DNA of 64,000 bases, from NCBI GenBank assembly GCA_036346375.1, contig CM070517.1:14115161-14179160 (forward strand), written 5' to 3'. The notes below the pieces were generated by a model. The model did no database searches and was not told the origin of the DNA. It saw only the letters and a list, made by a program, of their open reading frames with translations. The first letter of the stretch is position 1. Each line of letters begins with the position of its first letter. This stretch comes from Guadua angustifolia. Taxonomy: Eukaryota > Streptophyta > Magnoliopsida > Poales > Poaceae. Positions 21,295 to 31,985 of this stretch are shown one piece after another. Both the position numbers and the translations under genes were made by a program.

Positions 21295-24200
21295 ATGGCC
21301 GCCCTTGCCGCGTTCCTGGCCTTCTTCTTGGTCCTGATATACGCGCAGGAGCGGCGGTTCATGGCGGCCGACGCGGCGGTGGGCGTGAACTGGGGCACCG
21401 TGTCGTCGCACCGCGTGCCGCCGTCGGTGGTGGTGAACCTGATGCGGGCGAATCGGATCGGGAATGTCAAGCTCTTTGACGCCGACCCGGGCGTGCTGCG
21501 CGCGCTCGCCGGCAGCGGCATCCAGGTCATGGTCGGCGTCACCAACGGCGAGCTTGCGGCCATCGCTGGGTCGCCGGCTGCCGCCGACGCGTGGGTTGCG
21601 CAGAGCGTTTCGCGGTACGTCGGCCGCGGCGGCGTCGACATCCGGTGAGTGTCCCGGGTCTGGGTTTTGCGCTTTGTTGAGATCTTCTGTCGTGAGGCAT
21701 TTTAGTGTAAATTGTGATTCTTGGTTAGGGTTTCTTGCTGTTCGAGTGGGCAATGCGATTTGTTTAGCTAATTTGCGTGTAATATAGTTGGATTAGATAT
21801 TTAATGTTATTTCTATTTGAAATGTAGTTGTTGGATCTCTTTAGCTTTTAGTGTAATATGTTTGATTAGTTGACCTTATATGATTGTTTTGGTGCCAAGC
21901 GTGAGATTCTTATGTGTTCTTTGGTGGACATGAAGATGAGCATTTTGAGGTAATGCCTCTTTTTAATGTAGCCTGAGATTCAATACCACCCAGTAATAGG
22001 CCGAAGATGTTCGCCTCTTCGAAATATAGTGCTTCGATCTCTTTACCTGTAGTTGAGTATGTTTGCTTAGTTGAGCCTATTTGATTTCTTTGTGCCAAAG
22101 AAGAAACTTTTTATGTGATTGGTTAGATTCCATGTGATGCTCTTTGAAAGTGGTCACTACTATCTAGTGGTAGACATGAAGATGGGTTGGCCCTGGATTG
22201 TACTTTCAATTGAGTGAAAAATGGTGCCTCCGTGATCTTATAGTTGCATTTGCTCATGAGCTTGTTTAGTTCAATGTCAATCCTGGTGGTTGTTATTTCA
22301 ATTTGCAACGAGGTGCCTGGTTTGTTTTATTTGAGCATTTACTAGCTGTTGGTCTTATGCCTTAATCTTGTATTACCTGCCGTCATGATATGCTTGGCTG
22401 GTGTTTATGTTTTATCCCATTTATTGGATTAGCGGAGAATTAGATAAATGCTTCTCTTATAAATGTAGTGCTGCTTTTTTAAGAAAGAAATGTGCCTAGT
22501 TTATGCTGTATAGTGCCCCTGATGGCAAAATCTGTTTTTGTTGATGTATATCTACTTTTAGACAAAGTCCTTACTAAAGTTATATCCAAAGTCTACTTGT
22601 ACAAACAGGGACCCCTAAGCTGCTGACGCTTTGAAGGCACTGAATTGCCTTTCCATGAGCATTACTTATTGGATAAGAATCATGAAGTGTAATCTTTGAG
22701 TCAGTATAACATAAATCACATCCTAGTTGATTCTCAAAATGAAGGTATAAGATGAGAGGTTTAAAGACCAGGGTGGGTATCTAGTTGGAACTACTGTTGA
22801 AATAGGATAGTGAGAACTATATGCTAAGCCTCTAGATGGATGTTGAATTGTGAAAATCAAGATGGAACTACTGTTGAAATAGGATAGTGAGAACTATATG
22901 CTAAGCCTCTAGATGGATGTTGAATTGTGAAAAATAAGAGTAATTTTTCATTGTATCAGTGGCATTTATCGTTTGATCAGAGGTTTTAGATTCAATATAA
23001 TTGCTACGGTTGCTAGTCCTGATTATCTTGTTTGAAGCCTAGTTCTCATTTGGAACGTTCCCTTAAAAGGAAAATCAGACAGAGCAATGCCACATGGTGC
23101 CGTATCTATTTATATTCAGGTTAACATAGTGGAATTCTTGAAACAACTGTTCTAAGCTATCTCTTAGTAATCTTTTTCTGCTGCTACCATGCAAGGTTAT
23201 TAGGGGTGAAAACGGGTCGGATACGGACAAATATTGCTCTTCTTGTATCCTAACCCATATTTTTTTCCCCGGATTCGGAACCGGATACAGGCTAGCCGGA
23301 TACGGATATAGATCCGGGTTATTCGGGATACGGATATGGAACGGATATGTGATGGATTCGGGTTGGGAATAGATAAAGATATACGGATAATGCACGCATA
23401 CATATTACATCTACACTAAGCAAGTCAACAGTGCATAGCATACATGCCAAAAGATGCATAACCAATATATGCCAACACAACTAGAAACAGACACTTTCAA
23501 TCTATCATGAATTATCTGACAAAATCATAAATAAGTTAACTATGCACAAATAAGGTACACTAAGCAATTAAAACAGTAAACAATCCAAGGATCTAACACA
23601 CAACGAATGTCCTATGCAGATTGGATACTTTACAAACGAATAATCCTAATAAGCTGAATTCCACATAATGCTACTACAGTAATCTAATCGAGTACGGCAC
23701 ATAAAACTGGTGAATTCGCCTATGCAGATGAGCGCACAAACCTTGCCATCGACTTCCCAGAGTATGACGTTCTCCATCTTTCCTCCTCGTGCCATGGACA
23801 ACGCACTGAGCAGTAGAAGCTCCATTGCAGTGGCAACATCAAGCTACCCACCTCCTCATCACATGCTCTTCTCTAATCCGATCTGAGCAACAAATTCTTA
23901 GCTAAAACTCAAATCTTAGGTGCAAATTCACAAACTGGAAAGATCAGATCCTACCCAATCTAAGCAACATGGAGTTTTCAAATCATGAACCACCTTTATC
24001 CTTTGAATCCGCCAAGAACAAATAAAAAAGGAGAAAATCTTTTGATCTCTTTGTGCGACCTGCTGCTGCATCTCTTCCATATCTCCAGCACCGGCATGTA
24101 TTCCTCCTTAACAAGGAGAGGAAAGCGCTACCTCGGCAACCTCGACTACTCGAAGAAGACTGATCTAGTGAGGATGCTTGATCTAGCGGCCGGTGGTGTG

Positions 24201-27065
24201 GACGTCAGATCTGGATGGCCATCCTGCACCATTGCCACTACTGCTCGCTCTGGCCGTCAGCGGTCGTCGTTTGCTGCTCACATAGGTCATCGAACCGCCA
24301 TCTCCACCACTCAAGTTGCTGGTTGCCATGCTCAGTCCAATTGCCGGTATTGTGTTTGTGTGTGTCAGAGAGAGGTGGCTGTCATCGTAATCACTAGACG
24401 CGGAGGTGGGGAGAAGAACACGCGTTCAGATATCATCCAGTCATCCAAGAGAAACCACCAACTGGTATCATTCGGATATCCGAATGGGTTATGTATCTGA
24501 TATCCAGATCCCGACCCAGATTATCCGGATACTGCATGTTCCGAATCCAATCCGAAATCTGGATCTGGATCCAACCGGATATCAAAATACCTTCCCGGAT
24601 CCAGCTCGGATCGGGCGGGAAATATCCGACCTGTTTTCATCCCTAAAGGTTATTAAGTTGTAAAGTCGAGTCGAGTCACCATGATATCGACTTGCCGACT
24701 AATCGCGACTAGACCCGACTACTCGGCGACTAGTAGAATAATAGAACAAAGCAATGAGACATCATAGATTCATAAACATTACAAATGGCAAAACGAAGAA
24801 ACGAGCAAGAGCATTACCTGATCTAGAGTCTGGACGAGCAGGGGCGGAGGGGGAAGGCGGAGGCGGGCTACGGCTGACACAGACGAGTGACTGCAGCCGA
24901 ATGGGAGGAGGTAGAGACGAACTGCGGCCGAGGTGGAGATGGGCAGGGGAGGAGGCGGAGGCGGCTCTGGCAGACCAATTGGCAAAGGCAGAGGCAGCTC
25001 TGGCAGACAGGCGAAGGCAGCTCTGACAGGTGGAGGGGGAGGGAAGGAAGCGGCTTCGGCAGGCGGGCTTCGACGGAGCAGATGGGCGGCTGTTGCCGAG
25101 GTGGAGGCGGTTGCAGTTGTGGCTAAGGCTGAAGTAGACGAGCGCCTGCGGCTGAGGCCAAGCGGGAGGTGGCTGCGGTCAAGGCCCAAGCATACGGGAG
25201 GAGGCAAAGGCGGCTTTACCAGGCTAACGGACGGCCAGACGGGTGCGGACAATTGCGGTGGCTCGTAGGGCAAAAATCGATCCGGACTTGAGGATTTATG
25301 GTTCAGCCTCTCCATTCCATGTTTATATGTGTCTTGTGGTCATCTCTTTAAAGCGTGGGCCTTGAGTCGTTCGGCTAGGAAAGCTCGATTAATCGCGTTT
25401 AATTGCAGATTAGTCGTCCAGTCGCTAGTCGTTCAAGTCGAGTTGATCATCCTAGTCGTGTTCCGTGTATCGGCTGGATGACTAATCCATGATTAGTCAA
25501 CGACTTAATAACACTGCTACCATGGCAACAGTGTGAGAAATGTATCTGAAGTTGGACTTGGAGGACCTCAAAGTAATTTGGATTGTCTAATTTGTTTCAT
25601 TACACACTATTCACTAATGACGGATTTAGATTTAGAAGATTAGTGCATTGCTGCGTTTGCCGATTGAACCCCTCAGTAAATTGATATTTGCTAGTTCGGG
25701 GTAATAATGCTTGCAGTGAAGTGATAATAATTTCATAGTTACTTTCATGTGCTAGTATCTACAGTAGTAATTTCTCTTTGTCCACATTTCATGTACAATT
25801 GTTAATGAGGTCTGTCTGGCCTAGATTGACCTTGTTAAGTTTTTTAACCTTTTAAAGTGATATTGTTATTTCGTAATGGACTATTTCTGATTTGTTGATT
25901 GTGTTGACGAGTAATAACTCTACAAATTTTATACAGATATATTGCTGTCGGAAATGAGCCTTTCCTGACAAGCTACCAGGGTCAATTCCAATCATATGTT
26001 CTTCCAGCAATGACAAACATTCAGCAATCACTGGTGAAAGCTAATCTTGCTAGCAACGTGAAGCTAGTAGTCCCATGCAATGCTGACGCTTATCAGAGTG
26101 CTTCTGTCCCATCGCAAGGAGTATTCAGGACTGAACTGACTCAGATAATGACCCAGCTCGCCGCTTTTCTCAGTTCCAGTGGAGCTCCATTCGTAGTCAA
26201 TATCTACCCATTCCTCAGTCTTTACCAGAGCTCCGACTTCCCACAGGATTATGCCTTCTTTGAGGGATCTACTCACCCGGTTGTAGATGGCACAAATGTG
26301 TACTATAATGCTTTTGATGGCAATTTTGACACATTAGTTTCAGCTTTAAGTAAAATTGGCTATGGGCAACTACCGATTGCAATTGGTGAGGTTGGTTGGC
26401 CAACTGAGGGAGCACCAGCTGCAAACTTGTCTGCAGCAAGGGCATTCAACCAAGGGCTTATCAATCGTGTTATGAGCAACAAAGGAACTCCACTCCGTCC
26501 TGGTGTACCTCCAGCTGATGTTTATCTTTTCAGCCTTCTTGATGAAGAGCAGAAGAGCATACTACCTGGAAACTTTGAGCGACACTGGGGGATCTTCTCA
26601 TTTGATGGACAAGCCAAGTACCCATTGAATCTTGGGTTAGGCAGTCCAGTACTGAAGAATGCTAAAGAGGTGCCATATCTTCCATCGCGATGGTGCATTG
26701 CAAATCCTGCTCAGAATCTCGACAATGTTGCAAATCACTTAAAGCTTGCTTGCTCTATGGCTGATTGCACCACTCTTTACTATGGAGGGTCTTGCAATGG
26801 CATTGGGGAGAAGGGTAACGTTTCTTATGCTTTCAACAGCTACTACCAGCAGCAGAAGCAGGACGCAAAGAGTTGTGCCTTTGATGGGCTTGGGATGATA
26901 ACCTACCTCGATCCATCCATGAGCGATTGCCGCTTTCTTGTTGGCATTGATGATAGTAGAAGCTCTGCAGTCGCCCCTTGCGGCTGCGGCCGTGGGGTTT
27001 GTTGTGGGTTGTGGGGTTTAGCTTTCTGGGTGTTCATGTACCTTAGAATGATGGGCTCGGCCTGA
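21295..27065 (+). CDS. Glucan endo-1,3-beta-glucosidase, GH17 with X8/CBM43 domain
   Basis: Two exons: 21295-21644 (donor CCG|GTGAGT) and 25937-27065 (acceptor ATACAG|AT). They join in phase within an Arg codon to give 492 residues. The family cleaves beta-1,3-glucan (callose) in cell walls and plasmodesmata. Seen: an N-terminal hydrophobic signal segment (about 1-25); GH17 start VNWGTVSSHRVPP; the acid/base motif VGNEPF with Glu124; the nucleophile motif GEVGWPTEG with Glu268; an X8/CBM43 domain from WCIANPAQ (about 369-452) with its cysteines; and a hydrophobic C-terminus (about 465-485) that could be a GPI-anchor signal. Length and order match full plant GH17-X8 proteins. The start is the only ATG giving the signal segment directly before the mature start. 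The 4292-bp intron carries nested hAT elements. No coding defect was seen, so I treat it as potentially functional. Confidence 0.92.
22786..22939. repeat. 77-bp direct tandem duplication in the GH17 intron
   Basis: TGGAACTACTGTTGAAATAG begins at 22786 and again at 22863. The two units are nearly identical through GTTGAATTGTGAAAA, so the duplication is recent. Confidence 0.9.
23192..25516. mobile_element. Outer non-autonomous hAT element in the GH17 intron
   Basis: The terminal inverted repeats are CAAGGTTATTAAGTTGT (its first 9 bases at 23192-23200, the rest after the inner element) and, at the right end, the complement of CAGTGTTATTAAGTCGT. Perfect 8-bp target duplications CTACCATG flank it (23184-23191 and 25517-25524). 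Without the inner element and its second duplication it is about 870 bp. Subterminal regions are full of GACTAGTCG/AGTCG words. The centre (about 24830-25270) is GC-rich, with degenerate 'ggcagctctggcagac' repeats and overlapping open frames that I do not consider genes. No transposase is present. Confidence 0.85.
23201..24645. mobile_element. Inner Ac/Ds-like hAT element (1445 bp) nested in the outer hAT
   Basis: Termini are TAGGGGTGAAAACGGGTCGG and the complement of TAGGGATGAAAACAGGTCGG, close to the terminal inverted repeat of maize Ac. A perfect 8-bp duplication AAGGTTAT flanks it (23193-23200 and 24646-24653). Both ends carry many CGGATA/TATCCG words, like the subterminal transposase-binding repeats of Ac. 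An open frame at 23985-24500 has no transposase motif. The internal sequence around 23720-24420 may be captured host DNA. It is a Ds-like element needing a transposase in trans. Confidence 0.88.
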
Positions 27066-27428
27066 TGTCCTAACTTATTCATCTCGCCACGATATGCGTG
27101 CCCTGGTGAAATAGCTTGTAAGATTTGGTTTGGTGGGTGGGGAGACAATCTGCTTATATATATGTATGAAAATTAATTTGTTGGTGAAATTTCGCCTTTG
27201 CAATTCTGCACTTTCTGATTCTCAGTTTCCCACGTGTTAAAGGACAAAAAGCTGTACTGAATATGTCACCTGAAGTAATTCTGAAGGAACCAAGAGATGT
27301 TTTATTGGCGAGTAGCAGTATTCCAGTACACATTACATGCTCCGAGGAGCAGTGGAGTACAACATTATTCCAACATAATTTATTTCATATTTTTCATATT
27401 ACTGGTCAACAAGCCTGAGCGTCTGTTT
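27066..27428 (+). other. GH17 3' flank between convergent genes
   Basis: Non-coding sequence between the glucanase stop and the stop of the convergent peptide gene. It is almost unchanged in the second copy (35464-35846), except for a short insertion near 35542. Confidence 0.6.
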
Positions 27429-27859
27429 TCAGAGCGCCGATGGCGGCGGTGTAGGCGGGCAGCAGTTGTCGCCACAGCATGCATGGCCACATGTTACCTT
27501 TGGATGCTGCACCAGCCAGCAGCACTGGCATGCTGAAATGAAACGAATCCAAGATGAAGTTCAGAAAAAAAAATCCATGAGATGATGTGAACATGTAAAC
27601 AGCAGAGAAATATGACTAACTAAGCTGCTGGGCTGCAATCCTACTTAAAAGAAACAAACTTACCAAGAAAAAGAACTAAATTAACATCATGGTGTCACGT
27701 CGATGTTTCAGGAACACTAAGGAAAAAAACCCTAAGCATGGAGAAATAAATAGACAGTTTCCTGATTCATGACTTACGCAGTGAAGCAGTGGTTGCTGTG
27801 ATGAAGAGTGCAAGCAGCATGAGCCAGGACACAAGGGCAAGAATAGCCTTCTTCCTCAT
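27429..27859 (-). CDS. Small secreted 8-cysteine peptide, two exons (copy 1)
   Basis: Exon 1 is 27859-27778 (donor CTGC|GTAAGT) and exon 2 is 27532-27429 (acceptor TTTCATTTCAG|CA), giving 61 residues and a TGA stop. Exon 1 encodes MRKK followed by a hydrophobic stretch to about residue 25, a typical signal peptide. Exon 2 encodes a short mature peptide with spacing C-x-C-C-x10-C-x3-C-C-x3-C-C and a proline-rich tail. An intron just after the signal peptide is usual in plant cysteine-rich peptide genes. In copy 2, both exon-2 base changes are silent in this frame but change residues in the competing frame. A TATA-like run lies about 85 bp upstream. I do not recognise a named family. The role is unknown; secretion is inferred. 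Small genes like this are easily missed because each exon is short. Confidence 0.68.
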
Positions 27860-27943
27860 ATCTCTTGTTTCTTCTGTCTCCTCTTGATGCTTCAGAGTTG
27901 TGAGCTTTCAGGAGATCTACATGCAGATATGGAAATGTGCTAT

Positions 27944-27957
27944 GTATATATATATAC
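27944..27957 (-). promoter_or_regulatory. TATA-like run upstream of peptide gene copy 1
   Basis: The minus strand reads TATATATATACATA, about 85-98 bp before the ATG at 27859, a suitable distance for a plant TATA box with a short leader. It is conserved in copy 2. Confidence 0.5.
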
Positions 27958-28666
27958 TAATTGAGAGAGTTCAAGCTGGCCAACTGAGCATCTTCCATAC
28001 GCCGTTGCTGGAATTTGAGATAAGATGCAGCCGCTTTACTGGACTTGATCTGTTGGAGTATATGTTGAACTGTCGACAACTTGATATCACGTCAGAATCT
28101 GTCAGTGTTGACTCTTGGAATGGAATTTTTCACGATTTCTTCGTCGCTTACGTGCAGTGCATTTCAAATCCAGTGTTGTTTCTGACCAATAAATAAATTG
28201 AGCGGTGATGCTATCTAACATCCGAAAAATTTTAGGGTTTACGTAAGACTTAAGATTTTGAGGACCGTAAAATGGTGACAAGGTAATGTAGTACGAGCTC
28301 AAAAGCAGTCAGAGCTGTGCAAACAAGAATCTTGTCATACGCTGTTTCATAATACATGGCCCTATTTCTTTTTCCCACAAAGTCTTTGAGAATAATCTTC
28401 GACGCTCAATTGTGTCACCATATTAACAACGAGTATAGACTTGTAACCATATGAATGCTCATTTAAAGGCGAATCTAGCGGCACTATATTTACATGATCA
28501 AATTAATATATTATTGAGCAATTGTTTGCAAAATTTACGAAGTTTGACAATTGTTCAAGTTACTATATTTAATCTTCACATGAGTCCATGGGCTTAGTTA
28601 ATCTTTACTTCTTAAGGATGTCCTACAATTAGCAATTGCAAACATTCCCAAACATCTAGGAGAAAT

Positions 28667-28866
28667 CACACATAATTGTAGTAGTACCATTAACTAACTA
28701 ATTAACTGTCTTATGAATAATTAGTTAATTGTCTCTTAGCGCCTTTGACTAACTGGGCCCTCAACTATTCAATGTTAATGATAAGTTGACAGTTAATTAG
28801 TTAGTTAATGGTATTACTACAATTATGTGTGAAACAGTTTCACATTGAATAGTTGAGGGGGCCAGT
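28667..28866. repeat. Interleaved inverted repeats, copy 1 (truncated)
   Basis: Arm A (28667-28710) pairs with A' (28788-28831). Arm B (from 28747) pairs with B' (from about 28842). The order is A-B-A'-B', so the pairs cross. B' is cut at 28866 by the CACTA end. The intact arrangement is at 37088-37304. Confidence 0.75.
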
Positions 28867-29340
28867 CACTACTACACAACAGGCAATCCTTGCCGGTATA
28901 TCACTGCCGGTTGGACTAGAGCCATCAGTGATAACATATCACTGCTGGTTCGAAAGCTTGGTTGCACGGGAAACGTATCACTGCCGGTTCGCTAAAACAA
29001 CCGGCAGTGATAACACAATATCACTACCGGTTCCATTTATAACCGGAAGTGATATCGAAATTTTTACTGTCGGTTTTACTCTTGAACCAGTAGTGATAAG
29101 TATTTTCCCGCGCAATCAAATTTTTCTGCGTAATCTGACCTTATCACTGCCGGTTCTACGCATAGCCGGCAGTGATAAGGTCTTTATATAGCTGGCCCGA
29201 CCGATGCCTTCCCCTGCCGAGCAAAACAGAGAGGAGCACTGTTTTGCTCAGTTGTTATTATCTTAGCGAGTTGCTGTTAAAAAATTGTATTAATATTTTT
29301 CTTGTATTTCTCTTCGAGGCGACATCTTCCTCGACTCCAG
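28867..29340 (+). mobile_element. One end of a CACTA transposon, partner end lost
   Basis: Starts CACTACTACACAACAGG, then has at least six copies, in both orientations, of a TATCACTGCCGGTT / AACCGGCAGTGATA word, the subterminal repeat pattern of CACTA elements. It lies inside arm B' of the interleaved repeat: copy 2 reads CCCAGTTAGTCAG, here CCAGT is followed by CACTA. No matching right end occurs before the truncated glucanase copy starts at 29341, so the element and its far flank were deleted. Confidence 0.78.
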
Positions 29341-29948
29341 AGTCTTTACCAGAGCTCCGACTTCCCACAGGATTATGCCTTCTTTGAGGGATCTACTCAC
29401 CCGGTTGTAGATGGCACAAATGTGTACTATAATGCTTTTGATGGCAATTTTGACACATTAGTTTCAGCTTTAAGTAAAATTGGCTATGGGCAACTACCGA
29501 TTGCAATTGGTGAGGTTGGTTGGCCAACTGAGGGAGCACCAGCTGCAAACTTGACTGCAGCAAGGGCATTCAACCAAGGGCTTATCAATCGTGTTATGAG
29601 CAACAAAGGAACTCCACTCCGTCCTGGTGTACCTCCAGCTGATGTTTATCTTTTCAGCCTTCTTGATGAAGAGCAGAAGAGCATACTACCTGGAAACTTT
29701 GAGCGACACTGGGGGATCTTCTCATTTGATGGACAAGCCAAGTACCCATTGAATCTTGGGTTAGGCAGTCCAGTACTGAAGAATGCTAAAGAGGTGCCAT
29801 ATCTTCCATCGCGATGGTGCATTGCAAATCCTGCTCAGAATCTCGACAATGTTGCAAATCACTTAAAGCTTGCTTGCTCTATGGCTGATTGCACCACTCT
29901 TTACTATGGAGGGTCTTGCAATGGCATTGGGGAGAAGGGTAACATTTC

Positions 29949-30211
29949 TGAAAGCGTAAAAGAGTTTATTGATCTTCATTAGCAAGGATCGGTTACATAA
30001 ATAGAGTACATGAGAGAGGCAACACCGCAACAGACTAGAGATAAGGTGCATGCATGCTAAACGTATAGAAGGACTAGATACAATAGACATGCATGCAAAC
30101 TATAGAAGATATCCTGGGTTGTTGCCGTAGATAGCCGATCCTGGCTCAACTAATTGCGCTTTCCATGCATGGACATATACGTAGACGCCAGGCTATACAT
30201 ATACGCTAACA
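29949..30211 (-). repeat. 3' LTR of the young copia element
   Basis: 263 bp, TGAAAGCGTAAAAG...ATACGCTAACA on the plus strand. The only visible difference from the other LTR is GATAAGGTGC versus GATAAGATGC. Confidence 0.95.
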
Positions 30212-30226
30212 CGCCCCCGCAGTCGG
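30212..30226 (-). other. Polypurine tract of the young copia element
   Basis: The minus strand reads CCGACTGCGGGGGCG immediately before the LTR start TGTTAGCG. It is G-rich but interrupted by pyrimidines, a weak version of the usual tract. Confidence 0.6.
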
Positions 30227-30249
30227 AGCGGGAGCGGAGCGGACGTTCA

Positions 30250-31985
30250 GACTGGACCGGAACTCCGTAAATAGCGAAGATGGCAAGCCTTTGGTGAAGA
30301 CATCGGCGTACTGGGATGAGGTAGGTACGTGAAGAACACGGACTGCCCCGGTAGCCACGCGATCTCGAACAAAATGCAAATCAATCTCAATGTGTTTAGT
30401 GCGCTGATGCTGAACTGGGTTGGTGGAGAGATAGACTGCACTAATATTGTCGCAGTAAACAACCGTAGTACCTGTTGTGGCGGCGATGAAACTCGATTAG
30501 CAAGCGCGCGCCAGAGGTCTTGAGGTACCGAAGAATTCGTTTCACTAGAGCATAGTGAGGCTCCCGAGGGTCATGCATGTGAAGACAGACTTGCTGCACG
30601 GCATAGGCAATATCAGGTCTGGTGAAAGTGAGATACTGCAAAGCGCCGACTAACCCACGATAGTGAGTAGGATCAGCCACAGGTGGACCAGCATCCGAAG
30701 CGAGCTTGGCATTTGTATCAACTGGCGTGGAGCAAGGCTTGCAATCACTCATATTGGCCCGATGAAGAATATCCAGGATATACTGACGCTGACTAAGAAA
30801 AAGACCACCATCACGACGGCTGACAGAAAGGCCAAGGAAGTGATGGAGGGGGCCCAAGTCCTTCATGGAAAACTCATGCTGAAGAGCAGTAATAATCTGG
30901 CGAAGGAGAGCCTCAGAGGAAGCAGTAAGGATAATATCATCCACATATAAGAGCAAATAAGCTGTGTGACTGCCACGACGAAAGACAAATAGCGAAGAGT
31001 CTGACTTCGCACCAGTAAACCCAATGGAGAGAATGAAGGATGCAAACCGACTGTACCAAGCACGGGGCGCCTGCTTGAGGCCATACAAAGACTTGTTCAA
31101 CCGACAGACATGGTCTGGTTTGGCTGGATCCACGAAGCCAGAGGGTTGAACACAAAAAACTGTCTCTGTGGATGCAAACCGACTGTACCAAGCACGGGGC
31201 GCCTGCTTGAGGCCATACAAAGACTTGTTCAACCGACAGACATGGTCTGGTTTGGCTGGATCCACGAAGCCAGAGGGTTGAACACAAAAAACTGTCTCTG
31301 TAAGAGTGCCGTGTAAGAAAGCATTTTTCACATCAAGTTGATGAATAGGCCAATCCTGGGAGAGAGCGACAGTGAGAACTGTCCTGATTGTAGCAGGCTT
31401 GACAACCGGACTGAAAGTTTCATCAAAGTCGATACCAGGGCGTTGAGTGAAACCACGAAGAACCCAACGCGCCTTGTAGCGCTCAAGATCACCAGTGGGA
31501 GAGAGCTTGTGACGAAAGACCCATTTGCCTGTGACAATGTTCGCACCAGCCGGACGAGGTACAAGATCCCAGGTATGATTGGCCTGCAAAGCTGAAAATT
31601 CCTCGGTCATAGCATCGCGCCAATTGGGATCAGCCAAAGCACCCCTATAGGTCTTGGGCAATGGTGACAGGACATCAGCATGTAAAGTCATGCGTGACTG
31701 TGGCTGTCGGAATCCGAGCTTGCCTCGTGTGACCATGGCATGAGTATTGGTGACCGGTGAACACGGAATTGCAGATCTTTGGGCGTGTCGTGGCGGGGAA
31801 GCGGCCGGAACAGCGAGAGACACATCGACCACAGCGGCGAAGTGCGGCTCGGTTGTGTGGCCTTCAGCGATTGAAGAAGGGCCACACGAATGGGGCGCCG
31901 GCTCGGTTGTGTGAAACACGCTTCGGCGATTAATGAAGCGGCGGCCGTAGCGCGCACAGACCCGATCATTGTTTGGACACAACCA
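30250..31985 (-). pseudogene. Copia reverse transcriptase and damaged RNase H
   Basis: The open frame 31982-30441 carries the RT domain: EEFSALQANHTWDLV, KWVFRHKLSPTG, LDVKNAFLHG, YGLKQAPRAWYS, the catalytic YVDDI, and FSMKDLG. A 44-codon segment ending in YGLKQAPRAWYS is present twice in tandem (31041-31304), inside the RT palm, and the frame stays open through it. After RILRYLKTSG the normal N-terminal half of RNase H, with its SDADWAG-type motif, is missing. The C-terminal half (VVYCDNISAVYLSTNP and the following KHIEID) appears in another frame at about 30300-30470. The product would be a duplicated, RNase H-deficient polymerase and is expected to be inactive. Confidence 0.88.
31041..31304 (-). 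repeat. 132-bp in-frame tandem duplication inside the RT domain
   Basis: Plus-strand TGCAAACCGACTGTACCAAG starts at 31041 and again at 31173. The two units look identical. 132 bp equals 44 codons, so the reading frame is preserved. Confidence 0.93.

Noticed and set aside
20804..21337. Plus-strand open frame of 177 codons overlapping glucanase exon 1
   Set aside because: It runs into exon 1 out of frame, and its sequence is low-complexity Arg/Glu/Ala with no recognisable domain. The glucanase frame has a signal segment and domain support.
20971..21753. Minus-strand open frame of 260 codons across glucanase exon 1
   Set aside because: It is an antisense shadow of a GC-rich exon; it has no motif and crosses the splice donor.
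24754..25315. Open frames on both strands inside the outer hAT element
   Set aside because: They come from degenerate GC-rich repeats, have no transposase or other domain and are bounded by the transposon.
27406..27594. Continuous minus-strand frame over peptide-gene exon 2
   Set aside because: It reads through the intron acceptor, lacks the cysteine pattern, and both copy-2 differences alter its residues. The spliced frame explains the data better.
29302..29982. Open frame of 226 codons as a new chimeric glucanase gene
   Set aside because: It lacks a signal peptide and the acid/base catalytic motif, and it runs into the copia LTR. The 13 upstream codons derive from CACTA-adjacent sequence. 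It is most likely chance fusion to a pseudogene.
30663..30950. Plus-strand open frames inside the copia pol region
   Set aside because: They are antisense shadows of the minus-strand RT frame.
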